A DNA stretch of 22,302 nucleotides from an uncultured Eubacterium sp. (GTDB lineage Bacteria > Bacillota > Clostridia > Lachnospirales > Lachnospiraceae): assembly GCA_900551945.1 (NCBI GenBank), contig URYE01000043.1, forward strand, positions 1-22,302, given 5' to 3'. Under the pieces are notes generated by a model that was given only the letters and a program-made list of their open reading frames with translations, had not been told where the DNA came from and did not search any database. Positions 14,171 through 22,275 of the stretch are shown here, piece by piece (the first letter of the stretch is position 1; every line of letters starts with the position of its first letter). Both the position numbers and the translations under genes were made by a program.

Positions 14171-15655
14171 ATGGTGGTTAGTATTAAGGAGTTTGATTTG
14201 TATAATGATATTCAGATGAGAACGGGCGGAGAGATATATTTGGGAGTTGTAGGGCCTGTAAGAACTGGAAAGTCAACCTTTATAAAGAGATTTATGGAGC
14301 TTCTAGTTATTCCTGCTATATCTGGTGAGCATGAGAAAAGTAGGGCAAAAGATGAGCTTCCGCAAAGTGCCACAGGAACTACAATTATGACAACTGAGCC
14401 TAAGTTTGTACCATCAGAAGCCGCACTTGTGTGTCCTGTTGATGGAGTAAATGTTAAAGTGCGCCTTATTGATTGTGTTGGTTTTATGGTAGAGGGTGCG
14501 ACAGGTCATATTGAAAATAATAAAGAAAGAATGGTTAAAACTCCATGGTCGGATACAGAGATACCATTTACTATGGCGGCTCAGTTAGGAACTAAAAAAG
14601 TTATAGACGAACATTCAACTATTGGTATAGTGATAACGACAGATGGTTCATTTACTGATATAGCAAGGGAGCAGTACGAAGTTGCTGAAGAAAAGGCAAT
14701 AAAAGAACTTGAGCAGATTAATAAACCATACATAGTGCTTCTAAATTCTGCACACCCATTTTCTGAAGAAACTATTAATCTTGCTAAGAAAATGGAAAAT
14801 AAGTATGGCGTTATAGTTCAAACTATAAATTGTGACCAGTTAAAGAAAGACGATGTAACAAGGATACTTGAAAATATTCTTATGGAATTTCCAATATCTC
14901 AGATTGATTTTTATGCGCCACAGTGGATGGAAATGCTCCCCGAAGACCATTGGCTTAAAATGCTTATGATTGAAAAAGCACAAAATATTATAAATAATTA
15001 TACTAAAATGAAGGATATTAAGGAAGATAAAGAGGACTATTCTGACGAGCATATTGATAGTATTACTAATGCAGATATTAATATGTCAAATGGTGTTGTA
15101 AGAATGGACGTTACTATGAAGCCTAATATTTATTATGATGTGCTTAGTGAGCTTACGGGAACGTCTATTAATAATGAGTATGAGCTTATTAATATTATAA
15201 AAGATTTGTCATTGAAGAAAAATGAATTTGACAAGGTTAAAGACGCACTTGTAGATGTTAATATGAGTGGGTACGGCGTTGTGACTCCAGTAAGAAGTGA
15301 AATTAGCCTTGAAGAACCTGTCGTTATTAAAAATGGCAGCAGATATGGTGTAAAGATTAAAGCTGTTGTTCCATCAATTAATATGCTTAAAACTAATATA
15401 AGTGTTGAAATTGCTCCAATAGTTGGAACTAAGACGCAGGCTGATGATTTGATAGAGTATATAAAGAGCAATTCTGCTACGTCAAATGACGGTGTGTGGG
15501 AAACAAATATATTTGGAAAGACTATTGAGCAAATAGTTGAAGACGGAATATATGAAAAAACACACAATATGACACCAGAAAGTATGGAGAAAATAAGTGG
15601 CACGTTAGAAAAGGTTATGAATGAAAATTCAGGACTTGTATGCCTTATTATTTAG
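14171..15655 (+). CDS. spoIVA: Stage IV sporulation protein A, spore coat morphogenetic ATPase
   Basis: SpoIVA is a cytoskeletal ATPase that polymerises on the forespore surface and anchors the coat; it is hallmark evidence of endospore formation. The protein shows RTGGEIYLGVVG, Walker A GPVRTGKST (residues 28-36), DELPQSATGTTIMTTEPKF, RLIDCVGFMVEGA, EHSTIGIVITTDGSFTDIAR, and the conserved C-terminal region ending NENSGLVCLII. Length from 14171 is 494 residues, close to 492 in B. subtilis. The start is uncertain: an ATG at 14147, the ATG at 14171 and a GTG at 14174 are all in frame; GGAAAGG (14163-14169) is nearest to the GTG, and family length favours 14171 or 14174. In Bacillus it is transcribed by sigma-E in the mother cell, but I see no convincing sigma-E promoter here. 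Confidence 0.96.
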   Translation: MVVSIKEFDLYNDIQMRTGGEIYLGVVGPVRTGKSTFIKRFMELLVIPAISGEHEKSRAKDELPQSATGTTIMTTEPKFVPSEAALVCPVDGVNVKVRLIDCVGFMVEGATGHIENNKERMVKTPWSDTEIPFTMAAQLGTKKVIDEHSTIGIVITTDGSFTDIAREQYEVAEEKAIKELEQINKPYIVLLNSAHPFSEETINLAKKMENKYGVIVQTINCDQLKKDDVTRILENILMEFPISQIDFYAPQWMEMLPEDHWLKMLMIEKAQNIINNYTKMKDIKEDKEDYSDEHIDSITNADINMSNGVVRMDVTMKPNIYYDVLSELTGTSINNEYELINIIKDLSLKKNEFDKVKDALVDVNMSGYGVVTPVRSEISLEEPVVIKNGSRYGVKIKAVVPSINMLKTNISVEIAPIVGTKTQADDLIEYIKSNSATSNDGVWETNIFGKTIEQIVEDGIYEKTHNMTPESMEKISGTLEKVMNENSGLVCLII

Positions 15656-15662
15656 TGTGTTC

Positions 15663-15691
15663 TTGAAATATATTAGAGTTTGTGATATACT
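15663..15691 (+). promoter_or_regulatory. Probable extended -10 sigma-A promoter for apt
   Basis: TTGAAA (15663-15668) and TATACT (15686-15691) are 17 bases apart, with TG one base before the -10. It begins eight bases after the spoIVA stop, and would give apt a leader of about 100 bases. Confidence 0.65.
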
Positions 15692-15797
15692 TAACAACAT
15701 AAGTGGTATTGGGTTTTAATAAAATATCTGATATTATCGAATTTGTGTTTTAGAAAAATAGAGTATAAACAATAAGAAATGAGGATAATAAAAAAGC

Positions 15798-16322
15798 ATG
15801 AAAAAAGTTGAAGATTATGTAAGAAGTATTAAAGACTTTCCAGAAGAGGGTATAATATTTAGGGACATAACATCAGTTATACAAGATGCTGATGGATTAC
15901 AACTTGCAATTGATGGTATTGATAATTGTATCGGTGATACTGAATACGATGTTGTAGTAGGACCTGAGTCAAGAGGATTTATATTTGGTGTGCCTATAGC
16001 ATATAAGAACAAGAAGTCATTTGTACCTGTAAGAAAAAAAGGTAAACTTCCATGTGAAACTATTTCAGAAGAATATGCTCTTGAATATGGTACAGCCGAG
16101 ATAGAGATACATACAGATGCTATTAAAAAAGGTCAGAAAGTAGTTATTGTAGATGACCTTATTGCAACAGGCGGTACAACAGAAGCCATTATCAAGTTAA
16201 TCGAAAGACTTGGTGGAGAAGTAGTAAAGATTGTTTTCCTTATCGAGCTTGAAGGTCTTAACGGCAGAGATAAGCTTAAAGGATATGATGTTGAATCAGT
16301 TATAAAGTACGAAGGAAAGTAA
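15798..16322 (+). CDS. apt: Adenine phosphoribosyltransferase
   Basis: Apt joins adenine to PRPP, giving AMP for purine salvage in the cytoplasm. The 174-residue protein carries the family start (DYVRSIKDFPEEGIIFRDIT), the VVVGPESRGFIFGVPIAY segment, the RKKGKLPCETISEEYALEYG loop, and the PRPP-binding motif VIVDDLIATGGT at residues 116-127. A GAGGA at 15781-15785 lies about 13 bases before the ATG, longer than usual, but family alignment supports this start. deoD follows after 81 bases with a stable hairpin in between, so the two purine-salvage genes may share a message. Confidence 0.96.
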   Translation: MKKVEDYVRSIKDFPEEGIIFRDITSVIQDADGLQLAIDGIDNCIGDTEYDVVVGPESRGFIFGVPIAYKNKKSFVPVRKKGKLPCETISEEYALEYGTAEIEIHTDAIKKGQKVVIVDDLIATGGTTEAIIKLIERLGGEVVKIVFLIELEGLNGRDKLKGYDVESVIKYEGK

Positions 16323-16327
16323 GGTCT

Positions 16328-16362
16328 ATATCCATACGATTGAACAACAGTCGTATGGATAT
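16328..16362. other. Stable hairpin between apt and deoD
   Basis: ATATCCATACGATTG (16328-16342) pairs with 16348-16362 over 15 bases with one G-U, around the loop AACAA. The sequence after it is TGTTGCATTG, not a T-run, so it is not a standard terminator. It may be a processing or stability element, a pause site or an operator. Confidence 0.65.
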
Positions 16363-16403
16363 TGTTGCATTGTGAAAATATTATCAAAAAGGAGTGAGTG
16401 TGA

Positions 16404-17105
16404 ATGGGTACAGCACACAATAATGCAGAAAAAGGACAGATTGCTGACTGTGTCATTATGCCGGGTGACCCTGTAAGAGCAAAGTATATAGCAGATAATT
16501 ACTTTGAAAATGCAGTTTGTTTTAACAATATAAGAGGTATTAACGGATATACTGGAACATATAAAGGTAAGCGTGTATCTGTAATGGCAAGTGGAATGGG
16601 TATGCCATCAATGGGCATTTACAGTTATGAATTGTATAACTATTATGATGTTACTTCAATTATAAGAATAGGAACGGCAGGCGCATTATCAGACAAGCTT
16701 AAATTAATGGACGTTGTAATTGCTATGGGAGCATGTACTGACTCCAATTATGCTAGTCAGTTTAATTTGCCGGGAACATTTGCACCTATTGCTGACTATG
16801 AGTTATTAAGAAAAGCTACCGATTGTGCTGATAATATGAAGATTAGTACGAGTGTTGGCAATATAGTAAGTTCAGATGTGTTTTATAATGACAACAATGA
16901 TGTCAATGAAAGTTGGAAGAAAATGGGCGTATTAGCTGTTGATATGGAAACAGCGGCATTATACGACAATGCCAATAGGGCAGGTAAAAAAGCACTTTCA
17001 ATTCTTACAGTAAGTGACCATTTGTTTAGAGATGAGCATTTATTGGCAGAAGAAAGAAGTACATCAGTAGATAATATGATAAAGCTTGCATTAGAGATTG
17101 CATAA
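16404..17105 (+). CDS. deoD: Purine nucleoside phosphorylase, DeoD type
   Basis: Hexameric phosphorylase that splits purine (deoxy)nucleosides with phosphate into base and (deoxy)ribose-1-phosphate; the adenine it releases is a substrate for Apt encoded just upstream. The 233-residue protein shows the DeoD N-terminus with His5 (GTAHNNAEKGQIA), the phosphate loop MPGDPVRAKYIA, NNIRGINGYTG, SGMGMPSMGIYSYEL, IRIGTAGAL, the ribose/base motif VDMETAALYDNA and the VSDHLF segment with its proposed catalytic Asp. AAGGAG at 16389-16394 precedes the ATG by nine bases. The MutS-like gene begins 13 bases after the stop, so the two are likely cotranscribed although their functions differ. Confidence 0.96.
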   Translation: MGTAHNNAEKGQIADCVIMPGDPVRAKYIADNYFENAVCFNNIRGINGYTGTYKGKRVSVMASGMGMPSMGIYSYELYNYYDVTSIIRIGTAGALSDKLKLMDVVIAMGACTDSNYASQFNLPGTFAPIADYELLRKATDCADNMKISTSVGNIVSSDVFYNDNNDVNESWKKMGVLAVDMETAALYDNANRAGKKALSILTVSDHLFRDEHLLAEERSTSVDNMIKLALEIA

Positions 17106-17118
17106 AAGGGGGAAATAT

Positions 17119-18798
17119 ATGGATACTAAGGTCATATTAGTAATTGCCAGTATTATAGTAGTATTACTATATGTATCTTATGATACTGAAAGAAAGAGAA
17201 AGCTAAAGCTAGAAAAAAGATTAAAGAAATCTTGGGGAAATCCTTCAGAAAGAAAGATTTCAACAGAAGAATATGAGGTTATATCTCATTATTTTAAAGA
17301 CTGTATTAGTGATAACGACAATTATATAGATGATATAACTTGGAAAGACCTTAACATGAATGAAGTGTTTAGAGTTATGAATACAACTAATTCATCAGTG
17401 GGGCAAGAATATCTTTATAAAATGTTAAGATTTCCTTTTAAAGATAAAGAAATGTTGCAAAAGACAGATGAGCTTGCACAATTTTTTACAAAAGAGCAGA
17501 AAAAAAGATTTACAATTCAAAAAATATTTGCCAAAATGGGTTTTGCAAAGTATATTTCATTAAGTGATTATATAGGTTTACTTATAGAGTTAGAGCCTAA
17601 AAGCAATATAATTCACTATGTGTTACTTATGCTTTATGTGTTAGGAATTGGTCTTTGTTTTGTTAATCCGTTGTGGGGAATAGGCTTACTTGTGGCATTG
17701 TTAGTATTTTCTATAATAAGCTACTATAAGTTTAAGGCAGAAGTAGAGCCTTATTTTATATGTATAACACAAATAGTTAGAATGATTAGCGCAAGTAATG
17801 ATATTGTGGACTGTAATTATAGTGAATTATCACAATATAACGAAGAATTAAAAAAGTTATGTGCGTCTTGTAAAAATGTAACAAGTGGTTCTTGGTTATT
17901 AGAAAGTGGCGATGTTAATGGTTCTTTAATACAAGCTATTCTTGACTATTTAAGAATGATTACACATGTTGACCTTATAAAGTTTAATACAATGATTAAA
18001 AAAATAGGTAAAAAAGAACAAGAAATATATAGAATGTATGAAATTTTAGGTCATATAGAGTCATCAATAGCAGTAGCTTCCTTTAGAAAAATGTTGCCAT
18101 ATTGGTCAGAGCCAGAGTTTGTATCAGACACACAGGCTGGTATTAATGTTAGTGAAGTGTATCACCCACTCATAAAAGAGCCAGTGTCTAATTCACTTAA
18201 TACTAAAAAACATTTGCTTCTTACAGGCTCTAATGCTTCAGGAAAGTCAACATTTTTAAGAACTATAGCAATTAATGCTATATTGTCACAGAGTATATTT
18301 ACAAGTACTTCAAAGAAGTATGTAGCATCGCAATTTAGAGTGTATTCATCAATGGCATTAGTTGACGACCTTAGTAACAATAACAGTTATTATATTGTCG
18401 AGATTAAGTCACTTAAAAGAATAATAGATGCTTCATGTAAGAGTGGTAATCCTGTGCTTTGTTTTGTCGATGAAGTACTTAGGGGAACTAATACAGTTGA
18501 AAGAATTGCGGCTTCATCAGAGATTTTAAAGTACTTAAGCAGTAAAAATGTACTTTGTGTAGCTGCAACACATGATATAGAACTTACGTCAATTCTTAAA
18601 AAGTGGTATGAGAATTACCATTTTCAAGAAGAAGTTACAGATGATACTGTTAAGTTTAATTATAAGCTTTACAGTGGCCCAGCAACTACAAGAAATGCGA
18701 TTAAGTTGCTTAATATGATGGGCTATGACAAAGAAATAGTAACACAATCTGAAAAACAAGCAGCATATTTTATTGAAAATGGCGTTTGGAAGATGTAA
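17119..18798 (+). CDS. Membrane-associated MutS-like ATPase
   Basis: The C-terminal third is a MutS-type ABC ATPase: Walker A TGSNASGKST (residues 369-378), a signature-like stretch near SMALVDDLSNNNSYYIVEIK, Walker B with CFVDEVLRGTNTVER and the switch region ATHDIEL. Unlike true MutS it lacks the N-terminal mismatch-recognition domain and has a membrane helix at about residues 4-22 (VILVIASIIVVLLYVSY) and a hairpin of two helices near 165-208 (YVLLMLYVLGIGLCFV, GIGLLVALLVFSII). It is 559 residues. Start 17119 is chosen because AAGGGGG (17106-17112) lies six bases before it; an upstream in-frame ATG at 17098 overlaps deoD. Membrane MutS-like proteins are known in Firmicutes but their role is undefined; mismatch repair should not be assumed. 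Confidence 0.87.
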   Translation: MDTKVILVIASIIVVLLYVSYDTERKRKLKLEKRLKKSWGNPSERKISTEEYEVISHYFKDCISDNDNYIDDITWKDLNMNEVFRVMNTTNSSVGQEYLYKMLRFPFKDKEMLQKTDELAQFFTKEQKKRFTIQKIFAKMGFAKYISLSDYIGLLIELEPKSNIIHYVLLMLYVLGIGLCFVNPLWGIGLLVALLVFSIISYYKFKAEVEPYFICITQIVRMISASNDIVDCNYSELSQYNEELKKLCASCKNVTSGSWLLESGDVNGSLIQAILDYLRMITHVDLIKFNTMIKKIGKKEQEIYRMYEILGHIESSIAVASFRKMLPYWSEPEFVSDTQAGINVSEVYHPLIKEPVSNSLNTKKHLLLTGSNASGKSTFLRTIAINAILSQSIFTSTSKKYVASQFRVYSSMALVDDLSNNNSYYIVEIKSLKRIIDASCKSGNPVLCFVDEVLRGTNTVERIAASSEILKYLSSKNVLCVAATHDIELTSILKKWYENYHFQEEVTDDTVKFNYKLYSGPATTRNAIKLLNMMGYDKEIVTQSEKQAAYFIENGVWKM

Positions 18799-18845
18799 AA
18801 TAATAAAATACTACAGTTAAATATTATAAAAAGTATGATAAGATT

Positions 18846-18874
18846 TTGACACTTATATTATTATATGTTAAAAT
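18846..18874 (+). promoter_or_regulatory. Probable sigma-A promoter for the 54-aa gene
   Basis: A consensus TTGACA (18846-18851) and TAAAAT (18869-18874) are 17 bases apart, with TG one base before the -10. It lies 30 bases before the start of the small membrane protein gene. Confidence 0.7.
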
Positions 18875-18903
18875 TATACATTAATTCAAGGAGGTACAGA
18901 TAT

Positions 18904-19068
18904 ATGAGTCTTTTAACAGGAGAAATACTTTACGAAGCTGCTAAGTTTATAATTATGCTTTTATTACTTGTATGCAGTGTATTCGTTGGAGGAGCTTTAA
19001 GAAAGAGAACAGACGCAAAGAAAGTTGCTAAAGAAGGTAGCCAGTCAGTTCAGAACATGGAAAGCTAA
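18904..19068 (+). CDS. Small single-span membrane protein (54 aa)
   Basis: AAGGAGG at 18888-18894 directs the ATG at 18904; an earlier in-frame ATG at 18865 lies within the promoter and is rejected. The 54-residue product has a short N-terminus (MSLLTGEILYEAAK), one membrane helix (about residues 15-32, FIIMLLLLVCSVFVGGAL), then a basic segment RKRTDAKKVAKE and a polar tail. The positive charges after the helix predict a cytoplasmic C-terminus. Small proteins of this design are frequent upstream of alaS in Clostridia as I recall, but their function is unknown, and nothing in the sequence supports an enzymatic name. A strong own promoter is present. Confidence 0.75.
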   Translation: MSLLTGEILYEAAKFIIMLLLLVCSVFVGGALRKRTDAKKVAKEGSQSVQNMES

Positions 19069-19107
19069 TATTTTTTAATTTTATCAAGTAAATTTCAATT
19101 TTGTTTA

Positions 19108-19250
19108 TGCAGGCAACGAGCCAAAATCTGCGCCTTCATAATATTTGACACAAGAGCAACGAGTTAAAGGTGGCGTTTGCACAAGACTTTGCGACGGTTG
19201 CAATAAGTGTGGAATTTGCTTGTAGCAAAAGAAGTAAAAGCTTCTTTTAA
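19108..19250. other. G+C-richer structured region before alaS (candidate RNA or dispersed repeat)
   Basis: Within the 329-base gap between the 54-residue gene and alaS, this stretch is visibly richer in G and C than its surroundings. It holds a direct repeat GCAACGAG (19113-19120 and 19156-19163), short hairpins such as GCAG...CTGC with internal GGC/GCC, TTGCA/TGCAA around 19177-19202, and an 8-base stem AAAAGAAG/CTTCTTTT (19227-19248). No T-box motif or tRNA shape was found. The rest of the gap (19251-19397) is A+T-rich with a 19-base repeat and the alaS ribosome site. Confidence 0.45.
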
Positions 19251-19276
19251 ATTAATAAACTAAAAATATCAATTTT

Positions 19277-19295
19277 TATTAAACTATAGTTTTGT
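19277..19295. repeat. 19-base repeat with palindromic core, copy 2
   Basis: Identical to 10530-10548 (TATTAAACTATAGTTTTGT), with the palindrome AAACTATAGTTT at its core. This copy lies about 100 bases before alaS. Confidence 0.5.
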
Positions 19296-19397
19296 AAGAA
19301 TTGGTATAAACTGATAAATTTAAGAAAGGAAAAGCTGTTAGAATTAAAATATAATTTAATATTTACAAACAATTAATTTTAATAGCAGGAAAGAAAA

Positions 19398-22040
19398 GTG
19401 CAGTACAGAGGCGTCAACGAGTTAAGAAGAATGTTTCTTGATTTTTTTGAAAGTAAAGGTCATCTTAAAATGAAAAGTTTTTCACTTGTCCCACACAATG
19501 ATAATAGTTTGCTTATTATCAATTCAGGTATGGCTCCATTAAAGCCATATTTTACAGGGCAAGAGATACCACCACGAAGAAGAGTAACAACATGTCAGAA
19601 GTGTATTAGAACAGGTGATATTGAAAATGTTGGTAAGACAGCAAGACATGGAACATTTTTTGAAATGCTTGGTAACTTCTCATTTGGTGATTACTTTAAA
19701 GACGAAGCAATTCACTGGTCTTGGGAATTTTTAACAGAAGTTGTAGGTCTTGACCCTGATAGATTATATCCATCAGTATATCAAGATGATGATGAAGCAT
19801 TTGACATTTGGAACAAAGAGATTGGAATTGCACCTGAAAGAATATTTAGATTTGGTAAAGAAGATAATTTCTGGGAACATGGTGCAGGTCCATGTGGCCC
19901 ATGTTCAGAAATATATTATGACAGGGGAGAAAAGTATGGCTGTGGAAAACCTGGCTGTACAGTAGGTTGTGACTGTGACCGTTATATGGAAGTATGGAAT
20001 AACGTATTCTCACAATTTAATAATGATGGTAAGGGTAACTATTATGACCTTGTTCAAAAGAACATTGATACAGGTATGGGACTTGAAAGACTTGCAGTTG
20101 TAGTTCAAGACGTAGACTCTATATTTGACGTAGATACATTACAGGCACTTCGTGACAAGGTTTGTGAAATGTCTGGTGTTAAGTATGAACAAGATGATAA
20201 GATTGACGTATCAATCCGAGTAATTACAGACCACATTCGTTCAGTAACATTTATGGTAAGTGATGGTATTATGCCATCTAACGAAGGTAGAGGTTATGTT
20301 CTTAGAAGACTTTTAAGAAGAGCTGCAAGACATGGTCGTCTTCTTGGTATTGAAGGTAAGTTCTTATCAAAGCTTTGTGAAACAGTTATTGAAGGTTCAA
20401 AAGACGGTTATCCAGAATTAGAAGAAAAGAAAGAATTTATTATCAAGGTTATTTCAGAAGAAGAAGAAAAGTTCAATAAGACTATTGACCAGGGACTTAG
20501 TATCCTTGAAGATATGGAAAAAGAACTTGAAAGCAATGGTAAGAAGGAACTTTCTGGCGCAGACGCATTTAAGCTTTATGACACTTATGGTTTCCCTCTT
20601 GATTTAACTAAGGAAATTCTTGAAGAAAAGGGTATAACAGTAGACGAAGCAGGCTTTACAGAAGCTATGGAAGAACAGAGAGTTAAAGCTAGAAATGCTC
20701 GTAAGACAACTAATTATATGGGAGCAGACGCTACAGTTTACGATGAGATTGACCCAGAAATAACAAGTAAGTTCGTAGGATATGACAAGCTTACAAACAA
20801 TTCAAAAGTAACTGTTCTTACTACTGAAACAGAAGTTGTAGAAGCTTTATCAGAAGGTAATAAGGGTACAGTTATTGTTGATGAAACTGTATTTTATGCT
20901 ACAATGGGTGGTCAGGAAGGTGACTGCGGAACTATTACTACACCAGAGGGTGAATTTAAAGTTGAAACAACTATTAACCTTAAGGGGGGTAAGATTGGTC
21001 ATGTAGGTGTTATGACTAAGGGCATGATTAAAGTAGGTGATACAGTTACACTTTCAGTTGACGCAGCTAAGAGAGCTGATACAAGTAAGAACCACAGTGC
21101 AACACATCTTTTACAGAAAGCATTAAGAACTGTATTAGGCAACCATGTAGAACAGTCAGGTTCTTATGTTGACCCAGATAGATTAAGATTTGACTTTACA
21201 CATTTCCAGAGCATGACAGCCGAAGAAATCGAAAAGGTTGAAAGCATTGTCAATGAAAAGATTTCAGAAGCTATTGCCGTTAATACAGATATTATGACTA
21301 TCGAAGAAGCTAGAAAAACTGGTGCTATGGCATTATTTGGCGAAAAGTATGGTGACAAGGTAAGAGTTGTATCAATGGGAGATTTCTCTAAGGAATTTTG
21401 TGGTGGTACACACGTTGCTAATACATCTAACATTATGTTATTTAAGATTGTGTCAGAGTCAGGTGTTGCTGCTGGTGTAAGAAGAATTGAAGCTTTAACA
21501 GGCAGAGGAGTGCTTAATTACTTCAAAGACCTTGAAAATGAAGTAAAAGAAGCTTCTAAGGCAGCTAAGACAGAACCGGCACAGCTTGTTAAGAAGATAC
21601 ATTCAATGAACGATGAGCTTAAGGCACTTAGTAGTGAAAATGAAAAGCTTAAGGCAGAGCTTGCTAACAATGCACTTGGAGATACAACTGCTGATGTTGT
21701 TGAAGTTAAGGGTGTTAAGCTTTTAGCTACTAAGGTTGACAATGTAGATATGAATGAACTTCGTAATCTTGGTGATAAGCTTAAAGAACAGATTGGCTCA
21801 GGCGTTGTGCTTATTGTAAGCGCACAAGGCAGCGACAAGGTTAATATGATTGCTATGGCAACAGATGACGCAGTAGCTAAGGGAGCACATGCAGGTAATC
21901 TTATCAAAGCTGTTGCTTCAATTGTTGGCGGTGGCGGTGGTGGTCGTCCTAATATGGCTCAGGCTGGTGGAAAGAACCCAGCAGGCATTGACGAATTATT
22001 AAAGAAGACACCAGAAGTATTAGAAGGACAGATTAAGTAA
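19398..22040 (+). CDS. alaS: Alanine-tRNA ligase
   Basis: Class II synthetase charging tRNA-Ala and editing mischarged Ser/Gly. The 880-residue protein is full length. The catalytic domain shows GVNELRRMFLDFFESKGH, the motif with TTCQKCIRTGDIENVG, RHGTFFEMLGNFSFGDYFK, GPCGPCSEIYYD and NIDTGMGLERL. The editing domain carries both zinc-site halves, H566-SAT-H570 (NHSATHLL) and C668-GGT-H672. A coiled-coil linker around residues 715-760 leads to the C-Ala domain with its glycine-rich GGGGGGRPNMAQAGG. A cysteine-rich insert (CGKPGCTVGCDCD) near residue 185 is a clostridial-type feature. The start is GTG with AGGA at 19387-19390, seven bases upstream. No T-box leader was found. Confidence 0.98.
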   Translation: MQYRGVNELRRMFLDFFESKGHLKMKSFSLVPHNDNSLLIINSGMAPLKPYFTGQEIPPRRRVTTCQKCIRTGDIENVGKTARHGTFFEMLGNFSFGDYFKDEAIHWSWEFLTEVVGLDPDRLYPSVYQDDDEAFDIWNKEIGIAPERIFRFGKEDNFWEHGAGPCGPCSEIYYDRGEKYGCGKPGCTVGCDCDRYMEVWNNVFSQFNNDGKGNYYDLVQKNIDTGMGLERLAVVVQDVDSIFDVDTLQALRDKVCEMSGVKYEQDDKIDVSIRVITDHIRSVTFMVSDGIMPSNEGRGYVLRRLLRRAARHGRLLGIEGKFLSKLCETVIEGSKDGYPELEEKKEFIIKVISEEEEKFNKTIDQGLSILEDMEKELESNGKKELSGADAFKLYDTYGFPLDLTKEILEEKGITVDEAGFTEAMEEQRVKARNARKTTNYMGADATVYDEIDPEITSKFVGYDKLTNNSKVTVLTTETEVVEALSEGNKGTVIVDETVFYATMGGQEGDCGTITTPEGEFKVETTINLKGGKIGHVGVMTKGMIKVGDTVTLSVDAAKRADTSKNHSATHLLQKALRTVLGNHVEQSGSYVDPDRLRFDFTHFQSMTAEEIEKVESIVNEKISEAIAVNTDIMTIEEARKTGAMALFGEKYGDKVRVVSMGDFSKEFCGGTHVANTSNIMLFKIVSESGVAAGVRRIEALTGRGVLNYFKDLENEVKEASKAAKTEPAQLVKKIHSMNDELKALSSENEKLKAELANNALGDTTADVVEVKGVKLLATKVDNVDMNELRNLGDKLKEQIGSGVVLIVSAQGSDKVNMIAMATDDAVAKGAHAGNLIKAVASIVGGGGGGRPNMAQAGGKNPAGIDELLKKTPEVLEGQIK

Positions 22041-22056
22041 AAGCTAAAAAATATAC

Positions 22057-22148
22057 TTTGCAAATTTTTAAGGTTATCGTGACATTTGTTAATGTGTCGT
22101 GTAAGTGAGAATTTAGGCTAAGTATTCACATAAATAAAAATTTGCAAA
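22057..22148. other. Branched inverted-repeat structure between alaS and rpsU
   Basis: TTTGCAAATTTTTA (22057-22070) and its exact complement (22135-22148) enclose two smaller hairpins: GACATT...AATG-T-GTC near 22081-22099 and GTGAGAAT...ATTCAC near 22106-22130, each with one unpaired base in an arm. The result would be a three-way junction. It lies just after the alaS stop and before the rpsU promoter, so it could act as an alaS 3' end or a small RNA. The A-run following it (22145-22151) suits a terminator on the opposite strand better than on the + strand. Confidence 0.45.
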
Positions 22149-22164
22149 AAAATGAATTTTTTAG

Positions 22165-22192
22165 TTGACGAAAATTAATATTGTGTTATAAT
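22165..22192 (+). promoter_or_regulatory. Probable sigma-A promoter for rpsU
   Basis: TTGACG (22165-22170) and consensus TATAAT (22187-22192) are 16 bases apart. The predicted leader of about 75 bases contains TTGTGC (22198-22203) complementary to GCACAA (22241-22246), a possible hairpin upstream of the S21 start. Confidence 0.75.
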
Positions 22193-22275
22193 ACTAGTTG
22201 TGCAATTAATTAATACCCTATATATGTATTGTTGAGTTGAGCACAATTTGCAACAGAAGGGTGGTCAGGGAAGAT

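Noticed and set aside
15133..15603. 156-codon frame on the minus strand over spoIVA
   Set aside because: Antisense shadow of conserved spoIVA codons, with Ser/Thr/Leu/Ile-rich composition and no family resemblance.
17098..17121. Upstream start for the MutS-like gene overlapping deoD
   Set aside because: The ATG at 17098 has no ribosome site, whereas AAGGGGG lies six bases before the ATG at 17119.
19069..19397. T-box riboswitch upstream of alaS
   Set aside because: No AGGGTGG-N-ACCGCG-like motif, no Stem I features and no adjoining terminator/antiterminator pair could be found.
21518..21907. 129-codon frame on the minus strand over the alaS C-terminal region
   Set aside because: Composition is dominated by Ser, Ala and Leu, as expected from the reverse of AlaS coiled-coil codons.
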